This document shows, piece by piece, positions 38,867 to 51,339 of a stretch of DNA of 64,000 nucleotides. The stretch's first letter is position 1; the number at the start of each line of letters is the position of its first letter. Source of the DNA: Morchella semilibera. Taxonomy: Eukaryota > Ascomycota > Pezizomycetes > Pezizales > Morchellaceae. Location: positions 2,622,731 to 2,686,730 of the forward strand of contig WBVU01000005.1 in NCBI GenBank assembly GCA_009192285.1. Direction: 5' to 3'. A model generated the notes under the pieces. It worked only from the letters and a program-made list of their open reading frames with translations, was not told the origin of the DNA and did not search any database. The position numbers and the translations under genes are program-made.

Positions 38867-41800
38867 CAGATTGCTATGTTATCACTGACAGAAAAATCCA
38901 AAAAAAATATAAAACGAAAAAGACCGGATGAGGGGGCATCCTCTCCGACGAAAAAACAAAAATTTTCTGATGAGCCTATTCACGGGCCACGTCCTATTAG
39001 ATTAGTAACTTTCATATTGGATTTCTAGATTTTTTATTTCCTTGTCGAGTTCTGTTGGATACAGGAGCAACCGGTCCTGTTATTAGTTCCTCTTTTGTTT
39101 CTGCGTTTTCTGTCCCAAAGGTCAAAAGAGACGTCCCGGCTAAAGTCATGGGTTTTACTGGCGAAGTTATGGAAGGCACGGGACAAGCCTTTACAATAAT
39201 GCTTGATTTGATTTCTAAGGGGCATAAGTCTGGACTCTCCTTTGAGATAGCACCACTCCCTAATGGCATTGATGCCATCTTACCAGCGTGGTGGCTACGG
39301 GAACATAAGCCGGCTATTGCCCCAAATGGGGAAGTAACCTTTCAAGGAGATTTTTGCAAAAGCAAGTGCTTCACTGACCAGAAAGAGATTTCAGTGGTTC
39401 TCGATGACGACGTGCTGGATGATCCTGAGGCGCTTTATATTGGGTCAATCTCCACGTCCGCTGGGGAGGTAGACTTGCGAACCGTAATACCTGGGCAATA
39501 TTATCCCAAGCTTCAGGCATTCCTCCAGTCTGAGGCCGATAAGCTACCACCTCACTGCCTCTCGGATCACAGCATCGATCTCGAACCTGATCAGCAGCCC
39601 CCCTGGGGACCCATCTACTCCCTCTCTGAGGTTGAGTTAAAGACCCTAAGGGAATACTTGGATAAAATGTTACGCTTGGGGAAAATCAGACCGAGCAAAT
39701 CTCCAGCAGGTGCTCCTATTCTATTTGTGAAAAAGAAAGACGGAAGTCTTCGCCTTTGCGTTGACTACCAAGGTTTGAATCGCGTCACTATTAAGAACCG
39801 GTACACTCTTCCCCTAGGGGAGGAATTGAGGGACCGGATCTCCGGCGCGAAGATATTTTCCAAGATTGACCTCAAGGAGGGCTATAACCTTATCCGGATT
39901 AAGCGCGGCGACAAGTGGAAACAGCTTTCAGAACTAGATATGGACACTATGAGTACCTGGTCATGCCGTTTGGGCTGACCAACGCGCTAGCCACTTTCCA
40001 GGCCATGATGAATGACATCCTCAGAGAATTCCTAGACCAAGGGGTGGTAGTATATCTCGATGATATCCTAATCTACAGCAAAGACCTGGCCGAGCATGAA
40101 CAGCTGGTCAACAAAGTGCTCGACAAGATTATTGAGAATAACCTGGTGGCCAACCCAAAGAAGTCTTTCTTCCATCAGGAAACTATCGAATTCCTTGGTT
40201 TCGTGTTAAGTCCTGAGGGGGTCTCCATGTCGACGGATAAAGTGGAAGAAGTCTTGAAGTGGGAATCTCCGAGGACCGTCAGGGACGTCCAAGTTTTCCT
40301 GGGATTTGCCAATTTTTATAGGAGGTTCATTCAGAACTACTCCGGGGTCTGTAAACCCATCACTGACTGTCTACGTGGCGATGCTAAGAACTTCTCCTGG
40401 ACCAGCGCGGCCAAAGCGGCCTTTTTAAAGCTCAAGATACTCTTCACGACTGCTCCGATCTTGGTGCACTTCTCACCTAATCAACAGATCATTGTGGAAA
40501 CAGATGCTAGCGACTTTGCAATAGGTGCAGTACTCTCCCAAGTAGTCGATGGAAAAATCCACCCTGTGGCCTTTTACTCCTGCAAGCTCAACCCGGCCGA
40601 ACTCAATTACGACGTTTGGGACAAAGAAATGCTTGGTATCGTGGCCGCCTTCAAGGAATGGGGACACTACCTCGAGGGGCCCAAATATACTGTCCTTGTC
40701 TATACGGATCACCAGAACCTTCAATACTTTGACACCACTAAGGTTCTTAACCGTCGACAAGCACGATGGGCTCAGCTGTTAGCAGAGTTTAATTTTAAAA
40801 TACACTACAGGCCAGGAACTAAGAATTGGAAGGCGGATGCACTGTCGAGACGTCCGGAGTACCGACGTGAAGGGGGGGGCGCACAGACAGTCGAGAGGTT
40901 ATTTAAGCCTGGACAGTTGGTTGGAATGGAAGAATATGTGGTTTCAGCAGCTTCGCTCGCTGGCAAAGAAGAGGTGGACTGGTCTAAGGATTTCCTGGAC
41001 CTGATCAAAGAGGCATCGTTGAAGGATGAGGAGTGGATGGAACCGAGGAGAAAAGGAGAGGCTGGAAAGCTCAAGAAATTGTCAGTCAAGGAGGAGTTGC
41101 TCTTCTACAAGAACCGTCTATATATACCCAACAGCAATGCATTGAAAATCTGAATTGCAGAATCTGAACACGACTCGAGGGTAGCAGGACACTTTGGTCA
41201 AGATAAAACACTAGAGTTAATTACACGCAACTTCTATTGGCCAAAGATGAACGAGTGGATAGACGACTACGTACGGTCTTGCGACGACTGCCAAAGAAAT
41301 AAGCCAAGTCGACACCGCAAATACGGAACATTACTACCGTTAGATACTCCTCACACGGTGTGGTCGTCCATCTCAATGGACTTCATCGTTCAGCTACCAG
41401 AGTTCAAAGGCTATACGCAGAAATGGGTAATTGTGGATAGGTTCTCTAAGATGGCACAATTTATTCCCCTCCGAGGCACAGCTTCCTCGCAAGATCTGGC
41501 AAAAACTTTCCTAGCACAGATCTGGCGGATACATGGACTCCCCCTAAGTATAGTTTCTGATCGAGATACCAAGTTCACATCAAGCTTTTGGGCATCTCTT
41601 ATGGAGCTTCTGGATATTAAGCTGCGGATGAGTACCGCTTTCCACCCGCAAACTGATGGTCAGACGGAACGCGTCAATAAAACCTTGGAACACTACCTCC
41701 GGGCTTTCTGCAACTATGAGCAAAACGATTGGGCCGAACTATTTCACCTGGCCTAGTATGCCTACAACAACTCGGTTACATCTGCGACGGGACAGTCACC

Positions 41801-42448
41801 TTTCTATACCAATTATGGGTATAACCCCAGGACAAACTGGCCAACGGAAAACGAAGTAGTCAACCCCACCAGTGACCTATACGCCCACTTTATACGAGGA
41901 GTCCACGATGCCGCCCATCAAAAACTGACCATTGCAAGGGAAAGAATGGGAAAATATTATGATAAGAAGCGAGAGACGCCAACAGACTTCAAGGTGGGAG
42001 ACCGCGTAATGCTCAACGCAACCAACCTCAAAACTCGTCGATCCACCAAAAAGCTAGACCATAAGCAAATGGGACCCTTCACAATCAAAAGACTCGCCGG
42101 GAAACGGGCATGCGAACTTGAACTTCCTCCACAAATGAAAATCCACAATTCCACATCGAATTACTGGAACTCTACCGGATCAGTGCAATACCGGGACGAG
42201 AACATAGACCCCCTACACCTGACGTGGTCGACGATGATGGAGAAAAGCTATATGAGGTTGAGCGTATTATTGGGAGCAGGAAGAGTAGGAAAGGGACAGT
42301 AGAATATCTGGTGAAATGGCGGGGTTATCCAGTTGGGGAAAGCACATACCAAGTCGTCGACGTTATGAACGAGGAGGTACGGAAGCTTGTCCATGAATTC
42401 CATCGGAAAAACCCCAAGGCTGTGAAGGACCAACACCTGAGACTGTAG
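38832..42448 (+). pseudogene. Pol of element C (PR-RT-RNaseH-IN-chromodomain)
   Basis: Protease DTGATG at 39058; RT with YLDDILIY near 40052; RNase H (VETDASDF, WDKEML, YTDHQNLQYF); integrase zinc region (HDSRVAGHFGQ...CDDC) and catalytic motifs (MDFIVQLPE, VSDRDTKF, TDGQTERVN); chromodomain at 42245-42400 (EYLVKWRGY). Lesions seen: a shift before protease (~39020), loss of one A in an A run at ~39920 just before the [10 protein letters not shown] motif, TGA at 41151-41153 (CGA to TGA type), TAG at 41754-41756 (GAG to TAG), and a shift at ~42150. The order and chromodomain place it in the chromoviruses. Confidence 0.87.
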
Positions 42449-42575
42449 AGGTACCCTTCGGGGCTAAGTTCTTCCCCTCCACAGACACCACGGGTGATAT
42501 GTAGAGAAAGTTTACAGGAACCACAGTTTGTCAGAAGATAGTCTGAGGACAGACTATGCTGAAAGGGGGTTAAGG

Positions 42576-43883
42576 TGTTACGGGATTTGGAGACAGGAAG
42601 ACCAGCAAAGCCTCCCTATGCTACTAAACTCCCAATTGGTGCCCCAGAGAGGTACAGTGGTGTATCACGGCGTAGTGCTTGGTTGAGTGGTGTTGCGGGA
42701 AAAGGGATTAGTCAGGGATTCTCTTAGGTTCTTTGGGTTTTGGTATCAGGGGTTCGGTTCGGAAGTAGGGGCTCGGGTATAGGGGATAAGGCTGGGTTCG
42801 GAGATAGGGGTCTTGGGAGATTCTATGGGGTTCTGTACAGGGTTACTCGGGTTAGTCATCGGGTCGGGTGGTGTGATATATATATGGGCCTTGCCCTCGC
42901 TTGTAGATAGTTTCCTTTCTTTCCTCTTCACGCAACCTTCCTATCAATTAAGTTGCGTCAAGACTTCGGGCCTTTGAGCCAACCCCTTTAGTTTCCGTTT
43001 TGCCTCGTGTCTCGTGAACCAATACGATCTCGCTCTGCCTCGCTTCGCCTCTGTTCCCCCTTCGATTCACTTCTCTATTCTGCCCTGCCCCGCCCCGCTT
43101 TGGTGTTATACCTTGGCACGCCCCGACTCTGTCCTCGCTCCGCTCCGTGATATGGTGCCAGTATGGGCCAGATTGCGGAGTTGCGGAATCACTAGTTAAA
43201 AAACACGTTTTCGACCCCGAAGATAACCCCCGGAGCGTCAAAGCGCCGGCACAGGTGCTCAGGACACCGGTGGGTATATGAGGGGGCAGCAGTTCAAGTT
43301 TGGGATCAATCGGACCAGAACTGATCAAACGGCGAAGGTTTTGAGAAAGCTGACGCTGGTAACTTCTCAGGGAAAGGTAAGACTACCCGACGCCTCCGGT
43401 ACCTAATCGTTGACATTCCTAATGTTGAGCCATGCTCCTTAGTGATAGATAACGATGCAGGGAAAGAGTTGGCGAGTGAAGTCGAGGCCCGGTACTAAGG
43501 AGTTATCAGGTAGGCTGACTCCGGTACTTCCCCGCTGACGAAAAACTGAGTGTATGCAGTAGCGCGATGTAACATGAGGGATTTAAAAGGCGTTGGGAAC
43601 GTTGGCATTGGTGTTTGGTTTTCTTGGCGATTATCAGGGTCTTCTGGGTTTTCCACATATTTGTTCTAATGATAGTTCTTAGTCCGCGTGACATTTGCGT
43701 GGGATATAAATACAGTGTCATTCTCCGACTTTGTTGAAATCATCATCGACGAAGAAAGAGTCTTAACGATATAAATCTATTACCTCTATTTTATACGCTC
43801 TTAGTGATCCTTGAAAATATCTACCTGAACCAATCTTTGTGTTAGCATTGCCCCAATCTAAACAACTTTCTATACTCGTCGGA
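42576..43883 (+). repeat. 3' LTR of element C, interrupted and 3'-truncated
   Basis: Starts TGTTACGGGATTTGG. A family E LTR (42663-43152) splits it, and it stops at 43883, about 130 bp before the family end. Confidence 0.85.
42663..43152 (+). repeat. Solo LTR, family E
   Basis: A 490-bp LTR with perfect 8-bp inverted ends (TATCACGG and CCGTGATA) and a perfect target duplication TGGTG (42658-42662 and 43153-43157). TATATATATGGGC box near 42876, then a pyrimidine tract ending CACGCAACC. Confidence 0.9.
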
Positions 43884-43886
43884 CTA

Positions 43887-44207
43887 CTATTAGGGTGTCG
43901 CACCGGACTACTAGAGTAGTACTGTGAAGAGCTCAGAGTCCGAAACGCTAACTGCAGAGGCAGAAAGGAACGGGGTCACTTCAGTCTAAACGTAACTAGA
44001 ATCTCCATTGTCCGATTCTAGTCCGACAAGTATAGAAAGTCGTATAGAGTTGGGTAAGGCTTAACACGAAGATTGGTTCAGGTAGATATTTTCAAGAATC
44101 ACTAAGAGCGTATAGAAGTAATAGATTTATATCGTTAAGATTCTTTCTTCGTCCATGATGATTTCGACAAAGTCGGAGAATGACACTGTATTTATATCCC
44201 GTGCAGA
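43887..44207 (-). repeat. Inverted 3' part of a family C LTR
   Basis: About 320 bp of LTR C in reverse, starting TATTAGGGTGTCGCACC. It faces the truncated 3' LTR of element C with only ~3 bp between, so 43700-44207 is a long imperfect palindrome. Confidence 0.82.
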
Positions 44208-47200
44208 CGCAACATCTTCTGTATAAAAGACCACACGCAACCCCAACTCTGGAACTGATTTTTGAAAATAACTCAACAACCAACAGAGATATCATCAAAC
44301 CGACTTCAGATCCATCATCTCAATCTCAACTTGCACCTAATCACCAACTCCCGAAATCACAGCTCTTCTTTTGCTGAAGTTGCTGTGAATTTCCGCTTTT
44401 TTTCTGCTATCTTTTACCCCACCTTGCTGCCAAGCCAGCCTCAAACAAAAACTCTGCCAAGCCGCCCTCACCCACCCCACCAAATTCCTAGCGCCACAGC
44501 CATTAGCCTCAACATGTCTGAAGGGGTTGAGCAATCCCTGCCAGGCATGCCATCATCCCCTCCCCCTGCACAGTCAGAAGACAGGGATATGGGAGTTAGA
44601 GATGACTATAGTATAGCTATGGATAGAAGCGAACCTGAGGACCACATGGAAGATCCTAGCAGTGATCCCCTGGCCTTCAATGGCCAACAACACAGAATTA
44701 AACCAACTAAAAGAGTTTTATTTCAATCTAATGAAAACATTTCTGGAAAAAGACAGGCTCTACCAGGACGTTCTGGTCAGCCTATTTCATTTGCATCCTC
44801 AAACTACATTAATCAACGACTATGGGATTGCGTTCAGACTCTCACATTACAGAATACTGAAATCAAAGAACAGAATACTGAAATCAGAGAACAAAATCAA
44901 CAACTCATAACTCAGATTCAAGCATTGCAGACCCTTGTCAATTCAGTCCTCGCTGCCACAAACCAAAACAACAATGAGATGAAGAGCAGATTCGATGCAA
45001 TGGCAAGATCTATGAAAGCTTCAGTAATACAAAAGAATACACCACAATCATCAGCCCACAACACCACATCAGGCCCGTCAATCTCCAAACCTCAACTCAG
45101 CAAGAGAGCTTACTGAAAGCAACCAGTCCATTCGAATGAGCATAGTCAACCTGCTCAGCTACAGGAGAAACAGAAGGATACTTGGGCAACTGTAACTAGG
45201 AAGGGAACTAGGCAACAGGCCCAAATGCTCAAGACACCACTTCCACCAAAACTCCCAGCTACTAAAACTATCATAGTCACCAGGTCAACACCTAAGGATG
45301 GGGCACTCAACCTTGTCCAGCTCAGAAACACCATCAACAGAGATCTCACTATAGCAAAAGCAGACCAAGCTACTAATATTCAGATAGGCGGAGCAAGTTG
45401 GAATCAGAGGGGGAATCTTATGCTTTTCATCAAAGGAGCATTCACTGAAACTCAATTCGCTGATTATAAAACGAACATTGAAAAAGCTATGAAAGAGGTT
45501 GATCCCTGTGTTGTATCCATCGCAATGCAAGAGACATGGTTCAAGCTCGCAGTACATGGCATCAATCTTGAACACTATCCTGACAACGCTCAGGGAATGG
45601 AAGACCTGAGAAGCGAAATCCACGAACTCAATACCGGAGTCACTCTAGCTCCCACACCTAGGTATATGATGCACCTCGAAAAGAGAGTAGGAAAATCTCA
45701 CAGCTCAGTTATGATTGCTGTCAGCAACAAGTCATCATACAATGCCATGCTCTCTAGGGGGATTCGAATCTTCGGACAAGTACACAGAGCCACTGAGTAC
45801 CATACATCAAGACCAACAGACCAATGCAAGAACTGTCAGAAATTTGGATACAACTGGCAGAGATGCGCAACCAAGGACAGCCCTGTGTGCTCTATCTGTG
45901 CTGCCGGGCATACCAGTCAAAACCATCTTTGCCCTCAATGCAAGGTTCAGAGCAAGAGCTGTGCTCACTTCCCACCAAAATGCGCCAATTGCGAAGGACA
46001 ACACCCAGCCTATGATCCCTCATGTCCTGTTAGAAATTCCATCATCCAACGGCTCAACAACGAAGACAATGAACAGGAGATGCTATGATGGGGACACAAC
46101 CTAATCCTCACAGAGTGCGAATTATTCAACATAATTGCGCAAGATCACAAAACTGCATGATTGGATTGCTGCACTCAGTTTATGAGACAGCAGACATAGT
46201 TATAATTCAGGAACCTTTTGTTATGCCTGGCATGATTGCAGGTTCCTGGACATCAATATCACACTCCTCCTTCGATAGTATCATTCCCACATCAGATCGA
46301 CCACCAAGAACACTCACCTTCACCATCAAGACACACCTCAACCCCCACCTCATCATTCAACCCAAACCAGATATTGTCAACAATCCAGACTCAGAAGCAA
46401 TAGAGATATCAACCCCCTCAATACCTGCCTTATCCCACTTTAACATTTATAATGAAGATCCACCTGGACACAGCAATGAACCCTATACGGTGGAGAGAAT
46501 ATTGGTTAATATTCAACTCCCTACAAGAACAATTATAGCTGGAGACCTCAACTCGCATCATCCATGGTGGAACTCAGCAAACCGTACACCCAAACGCCAT
46601 GAAGCATTGGTTCAACTCCTGGAAACTGGAAACTTCACTCTCATCAACGAACCAGACATCCCAACCTACCACTATAGAACTGGCACTGGCACCTCAGTTC
46701 TAGACTTAGCTTTTGCATCTACAGCGGTCAACACACTACCTTCCAATTGGGCTATTGATGAAGAAGCAGCAACAGGATCAGATCATGAAGTAAATCGATT
46801 TGATCTTGTATCTGATTCAATTGAATCAGTACCTCCCCCTTCAACTGAATAGTTCAACTGGGATAAAGCAGATTGGGAATCCTTTCAAACAACGCTTAGA
46901 GATCTCTCCTTGAACTCAGCCTTTCGATGGAATTTCCTTCATTCTCATCCAAATGAACAAAATCTAGAAGCAGGAGCTATCCTACTTCTGGAACTTATAA
47001 CCACAGCAGCTGAACGGAATGTTCCTATCAGGAAATCCTCTCCTCGATCTAAACGATGGTGGAGTGGGGAGATCACAGAACATAGACGGCATATGAAGAG
47101 TGCTTTATGAGAATGGAAGTTGGAAAGGTCTCCAATGATGCATCAAAGATTCAGATCGCACAGATCAGAATACTTCAAATGCATCAGGAGAGCTAAAGAG

Positions 47201-48423
47201 TCCCATTGGAATAACTTCCTTGAGAACGCTCAAGGAAAAGATATATTCACAGCTTTCAGATTCACTAAACCCAGAAAGACGGAACGTACACCACCACTCA
47301 ACAATGTTACAACTGGAGAAACAGCTACCACTTTTGCAGAGAAAGCCAATCTATACAGAGCTGCTCTCTTCCCACCTCCCCCTATCTCACCTCAAAGGGA
47401 CATCCAAACTCAGGGAGACAGAATACCATGGAAGGACCTGACAGATGATGAAATCAAGAGGGCGATCATGACTTCCTCTCCCAACAAAGCTCCAGGGCCA
47501 GATGGGATCAACTTCAAATGCATTCAACAAGCATACCTAGTGATACCTCACCACTTCAACTCATTTTATAAAGCAACCATGACCGCTGGCTATCACCCAC
47601 ACATTTGGAGAGTAGCCACTGTTGTTATTATAAAAAAGCCCAACAAACCAGACTATTCGATTCCAAAAGCATATTAGGCCAGTCTCCTTGCTTAATTGCT
47701 TAGGCAAGATACTGGAAAAGATAATGGCTTCAAGACTTGCATACCTAGCGGAGAGATACAATCTACTCCACCACTGGCAGATTGGAGGGAGACCAAAGAG
47801 ATCTGCTGTGGATGCCTGTATGCTGGTAGCAAGCATAGTGGATGAAGCGAAGAGAAAAGGAAAGGTCGTTTCAGCACTGTTTATGGATGTCAAAGGGGCA
47901 TTTGACAATGTATCCAAGGACAGACTCATACATACAGCGAAAGAAAAACGCCTACCCGCTCAAATAGTCAGATGGATAGACAACCTCCTAAGCAACAGAA
48001 AAGCTTCGCTAGCCTTTGATGGACAACAAGAAACTATGTCAATGATAGCAACAGGAATCCCACAGAGAAGTCGAACATCACCGATTCTTTTTCTTCTCTA
48101 CTTATCACCACTCTTCGATATTCTTCAACGTCAGTTTCCTCACCAACAAATACCCAGCTATATTAATGATATTGGCATGATAATGGTGGGGAAAGATGAA
48201 AGCTCAAACTGCAGACACTTGGAGAGAATGGCACAGCTAGTTGACACATGGGGCGAAGCTAATGCTCTAGCATTCGACAACCCGAAAACAGAACTACTTC
48301 ACTTCCACAACAAACGAACTACAAACACTACGGATACAGCCAAGGTCAGAATACCTGATGGTACTCTAGTTGAGGCCAGCGATACACTGAGATGGCTGGG
48401 TGTTTGGTTTGATAGGAAGCTAT
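44208..48423 (+). mobile_element. Tad1-like LINE, 3'-truncated
   Basis: A 5' leader, an ORF1 protein with CCHC knuckles, then ORF2 with apurinic-type endonuclease and reverse transcriptase. It stops inside the region after RT motif 7 (RWLGVWFDRKLS) and lacks RNase H and the 3' end. Its 5' side joins an inverted family C LTR. Two-ORF structure and motif spacing fit the Tad1 clade. Confidence 0.85.
44514..46088 (+). pseudogene. LINE ORF1 (nucleic-acid-binding Gag-like protein)
   Basis: From ATG 44514, about 524 codons with one TGA at 45114-45116. The N-terminal part is acidic and Ser/Pro-rich, followed by a repeated NTEIKEQ/NTEIREQ coiled-coil segment (~residues 110-160). The C-terminal third holds a row of cysteine knuckles (CKNCQKFGYNWQRC, CSICAAGHTSQNHLC, CANCEGQHPAYDPSC), the usual mark of Tad/I-type ORF1 proteins that coat the element RNA. 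The stop overlaps the ORF2 start as ATGATG (46085-46090), which suggests stop-restart translation of ORF2. Confidence 0.85.
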
Positions 48424-48443
48424 CTTGCATAGACAACCCCTGA
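46085..48443 (+). pseudogene. LINE ORF2 (endonuclease and reverse transcriptase)
   Basis: Starts at ATG 46085. The endonuclease begins QHNCARS, then VIIQEP, then AGDLNSHH and SDHEVNRF near the end: the APE-type active-site blocks. Stops at 46850 (TAG) and 47108 (TGA) and one extra T near 47675 break the frame. RT blocks follow: NKAPGPDGI, RPKRSAVDA, FMDVKGAFDNV and GIPQRS. The catalytic F/YxDD box reads YIND, with the first aspartate replaced by Asn (GAT to AAT), so the enzyme would be dead even if the frame were open. The last recognisable block is RWLGVWFDRKLS; nothing beyond it is present. Confidence 0.87.
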
Positions 48444-49488
48444 AGGATGTTAATAAAGGGGATAAGCAATCCGGGCCCGTACCAATCGTAGTGGCGCTAT
48501 ATATCGCTGGGGATGCCTGTAATCCTTTCTGGGTCAATAATAGGTATGGTTATTGCCAGCCTGTAGGGTATTTCCAAGGCCTGCCAGAACTCCGGTGCGG
48601 TCTATAGTTCGTTTGTATGGGCAGGAGGTGCCCCGGAGGTGGATGTATCTTTAACTTCATCATCTGCGGCCCCCAAAGCCCCACCGTGGTGTTGAGTTGT
48701 CCTGTTTCTCTTCTGGGATAGATTGATAATGTGGCGGAGGAGGGCTGCTTGGATTTTTATAGAATCCTCTGAAGCCTTTGCTGACCATGTGGTCTTTAGC
48801 GCCTTGATGGCCCTGTGGTCCATGCAAAATTGACATAGATTGTTGAATAATTGTTCGCCCGAGGTGACGTTATTAACCCACCCTATTCTTATCATCTCGT
48901 CCGCGAGCTAGCTATGGAGAGCCTTATAAATGGTATCTTTTCCAGTCAATTTTAGGATTCTTCGGCAGTCGTCGATTGTCGTGCACTTGTACGTAGCAGC
49001 TGGTGTCCGGCTTGGTGGCATGGTTGAAGCCTTTTCCGGGTTTGTGAGACCTTTTTGGCGGTTTGGGGTAGGTGTTAAGATTTGAAGGGACGTTTAAAGA
49101 TGCAGTTGTCACTGGCTTGAATATAAAGCTTTAGAGTGGATACTGTACCATCTTAAATATTATATAGTAATTCAAGTTTGAAGCCTTGAAAGGCCTCGAG
49201 TAGGCTGAAGAACCGTATGTTTGAAAGTGGCAGGTTCGAAAGTGGTAGGTTTGAAGACGTGAAAACGGGTGGGCAGTGTTGATCTATGATCAAACCTCAC
49301 TACATAGCGAATATCATATCACATGATATCACTCGAATCAGGAGAACAGAGGCATCAAGCGCACTAATCAGGCTTTTGTAACCATTTTAAGCCTCGAGGA
49401 GCCTCCTGCCCAAAAAAGCTTGAGAGGTTTCACTTAATCATCAGTAGTCTCCAGAGATATCAGGAGGGCTTGGCGAGCCCTCGGGAGA
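48424..49488 (-). pseudogene. Plavaka-type element copy 1: companion-gene fragment and divergent promoter region
   Basis: Minus-strand frames at 49112-48924 and 48895-48602 encode a protein related to that at 51340-52660: RRLPKNPKIDWK, then IGWVNN, NNLCQFCMDHRAIKALK and SAKASEDSIKIQAALL. I do not recognise its function. 49113-49488 matches the divergent intergenic region of copy 2 (52670-52990), including TATCATATCACATGATATCACTC. Near the right end GTTTCACTTAATCATCAGTAG is repeated at about 50957, probably subterminal repeats. No transposase remains in this copy. Confidence 0.6.
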
Positions 49489-50910
49489 TGTCCCGGCTTC
49501 TTGGCATTGTTCCCGAGGATTCAGTAGTCGAAGTGCTGTTGTATTAGGGCAGTGTTAAGCGAGGAAGGGGAGGGTGTCGTCATCATGTTCTAGGAGGTTT
49601 GATAGTGTAAGAGATTTGTAATGTAAATAACGGAGATGGTGGGGGGGGATACAAGGTGTGATTGCGACGGATTTCTATGGGCCTCTATGGGCTGATGTAT
49701 GAGTCATAGCGGACTGATGGAGGAGAGGTGTTAAATAGCGGGTATAGATGTTTTCCTTACAACCTCTTGCTCCTTGCAACCTTGTTCTCAACTCCGCCAA
49801 GAGTTGGGAATAGGGGGGTTCACTCACACACACAGACTTTTCTTAGGCTTCATGTCTTTGAAATATCTACAACTTTACTCTACCTCACTCCGTCATTCCT
49901 CTCTCTATGGACGTTGCTTCTCCACTCTCCGCGGTGCCTTTGGCCACCAGGTTTCGGCAACTCAGAATCCCAACCCTCAACCTTCTTCTTGGGGGGGAAG
50001 GCAGGACGGACCTTCCATTCCACCACCATTGTGTGTCAACAAGCGTGTTCTTGCGGTAGCCCCTAAGGGCGAGTTCTTACGCCGGTGTGTTTAACGAAAA
50101 ACCCTCTCCTTGGCCCCAAAAGCCAAAAAACTCCCATGATTGTTTCTCCCTTTGGCAAGGGGATTCTTTCAAACTCTTTTCTCCTGTTGGGCTCCCTTTT
50201 TCGGACTGCAACCTGATCCCTTCAGGCCTCATAGTCAGCTGAGGAACTGTTCATTCAAGTAAATTCAGCACCTTCCTCTTTGGATCACCTTGTATACCCA
50301 TACCATACCACCAGGTGGCTACCCCGCTCCGGCAATGTTTGGCTGCGACGTATCACTACCTCCAAACTCCACGGCCCCTACCGGGCCGGAGTTATTTTCT
50401 GATGGTGGACGCCGTAACTATTTTCTTTTATCATGTTTCTGCTTTTTGTTTTGCATGTTTTTGCCGGGTTTGGAGATAGATTTTGTTTACGCCATAGGGA
50501 CTCCTTGCATGTGACATTCTTGTAACCTAGAATACAATGATATTATGATTGAAAAAAAAAAATGTTTTCCTTAGTTCTTTCTTCTTTCCTCTCTGTCTTG
50601 TGTTCCTATTATCTCGGTACATAGGAATATACTCCTATCTCAAAGCCATGACTTCTCGTCCTGAAGATCCCGTCTCCTATAGAGGAAACTCGTAGTATCT
50701 CTCATCGTACTCGTTGAGGTCTATCCGGTCCTCACTCTCTCTGCTCTGTGTCCTTGTACCTTTGCCTTTGCCTTCGCTGGTACTTGCGCTTGTGCCTGCC
50801 CAGCGTTGTCCCTGCCTTCATCGATCTCTTTGTCACGTTGGCTGTGCTCCTCGGGTTTCTTCTGCGTCATCATTGTTATCCTCTACTTTGCGTTGGGTTA
50901 CTCCATCACA
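49489..50910 (+). repeat. Solo LTR, family A, split by a retrocopy
   Basis: LTR sequence at 49489-49759 and 50562-50910 with a perfect 5-bp target duplication GGAGA (49484-49488 and 50911-50915). The middle is the poly(A)-tailed insertion 49760-50561. Confidence 0.9.
49760..50561 (+). mobile_element. Poly(A)-tailed retroposed RNA (processed retrocopy or long SINE)
   Basis: An 802-bp insertion flanked by a perfect 12-bp duplication ATGTTTTCCTTA (49748-49759 and 50562-50573), ending in 10 A preceded by AATACAATGATATTATGATTG-like 3'-UTR sequence. These are hallmarks of LINE-mediated target-primed reverse transcription of an mRNA. The longest frame (about 49774-50094) reads a basic N-terminus with SLKYLQLYSTSLRHSS and CFSTLRGAFG, which could be a mitochondrial presequence, but I recognise no family. 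A second frame near 50290-50514 ends in a hydrophobic stretch. The parent gene is not in this window. Confidence 0.8.
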
Positions 50911-51339
50911 GGAGAGCACAGGAGATTGGCAGGGATCACGGGAGAGCTTGTGGGTTTTCACTTAATCGTCGGTAGCCTCCGGAGCCTGGATGGCCTGCCA
51001 AGACAAAAGAAAAATCATATAATTATTGCTAAAACCTAAAGAAGTAACTGGGGTAAAATCAAGAACTTTATATGCAAAAACAAAAAATTCCAATTCCCAA
51101 ATTAAGGCTCCTCAAACCTTCTAAACTGCCTAAAGAGGTTTGGGAGCCTATCACCGTCGTCGCTGGTTTTATCCTCTGCACCTATAGGTGGTTTCTCTTA
51201 ATCAGAGTAATAAGATTCATATAAATGCTATTCAGGAAGAGCATTCTATAATGCCCATCTTGATAAGTTCATGAATAGGGCATATTCAGACCTTCAAGTT
51301 CCTAATCCAAAAGCTCTTTATCATTAATATCATCCTCAG
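50911..51339. other. Spacer between the two Plavaka-type copies
   Basis: Begins with subterminal-repeat-like DNA (GTTTTCACTTAATCGTCGGTAG, a relative of 49427-49447) and continues AT-rich. No gene is seen. The border between copies 1 and 2 lies somewhere here. Confidence 0.4.

Larger units (their letters stand above)
36597..43883 (+). mobile_element. Ty3/gypsy (chromovirus) element C, decayed
   Basis: Truncated 5' LTR, gag, -1 frameshift signal, pol with chromodomain, purine-rich tract (GAAAGGGGG, 42561-42569) and a 3' LTR (42576-43883) that is interrupted by another LTR and truncated. Stop codons and several frameshifts show it is inactive. It is clearly distinct from A and D in Gag and LTR. 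Confidence 0.9.
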
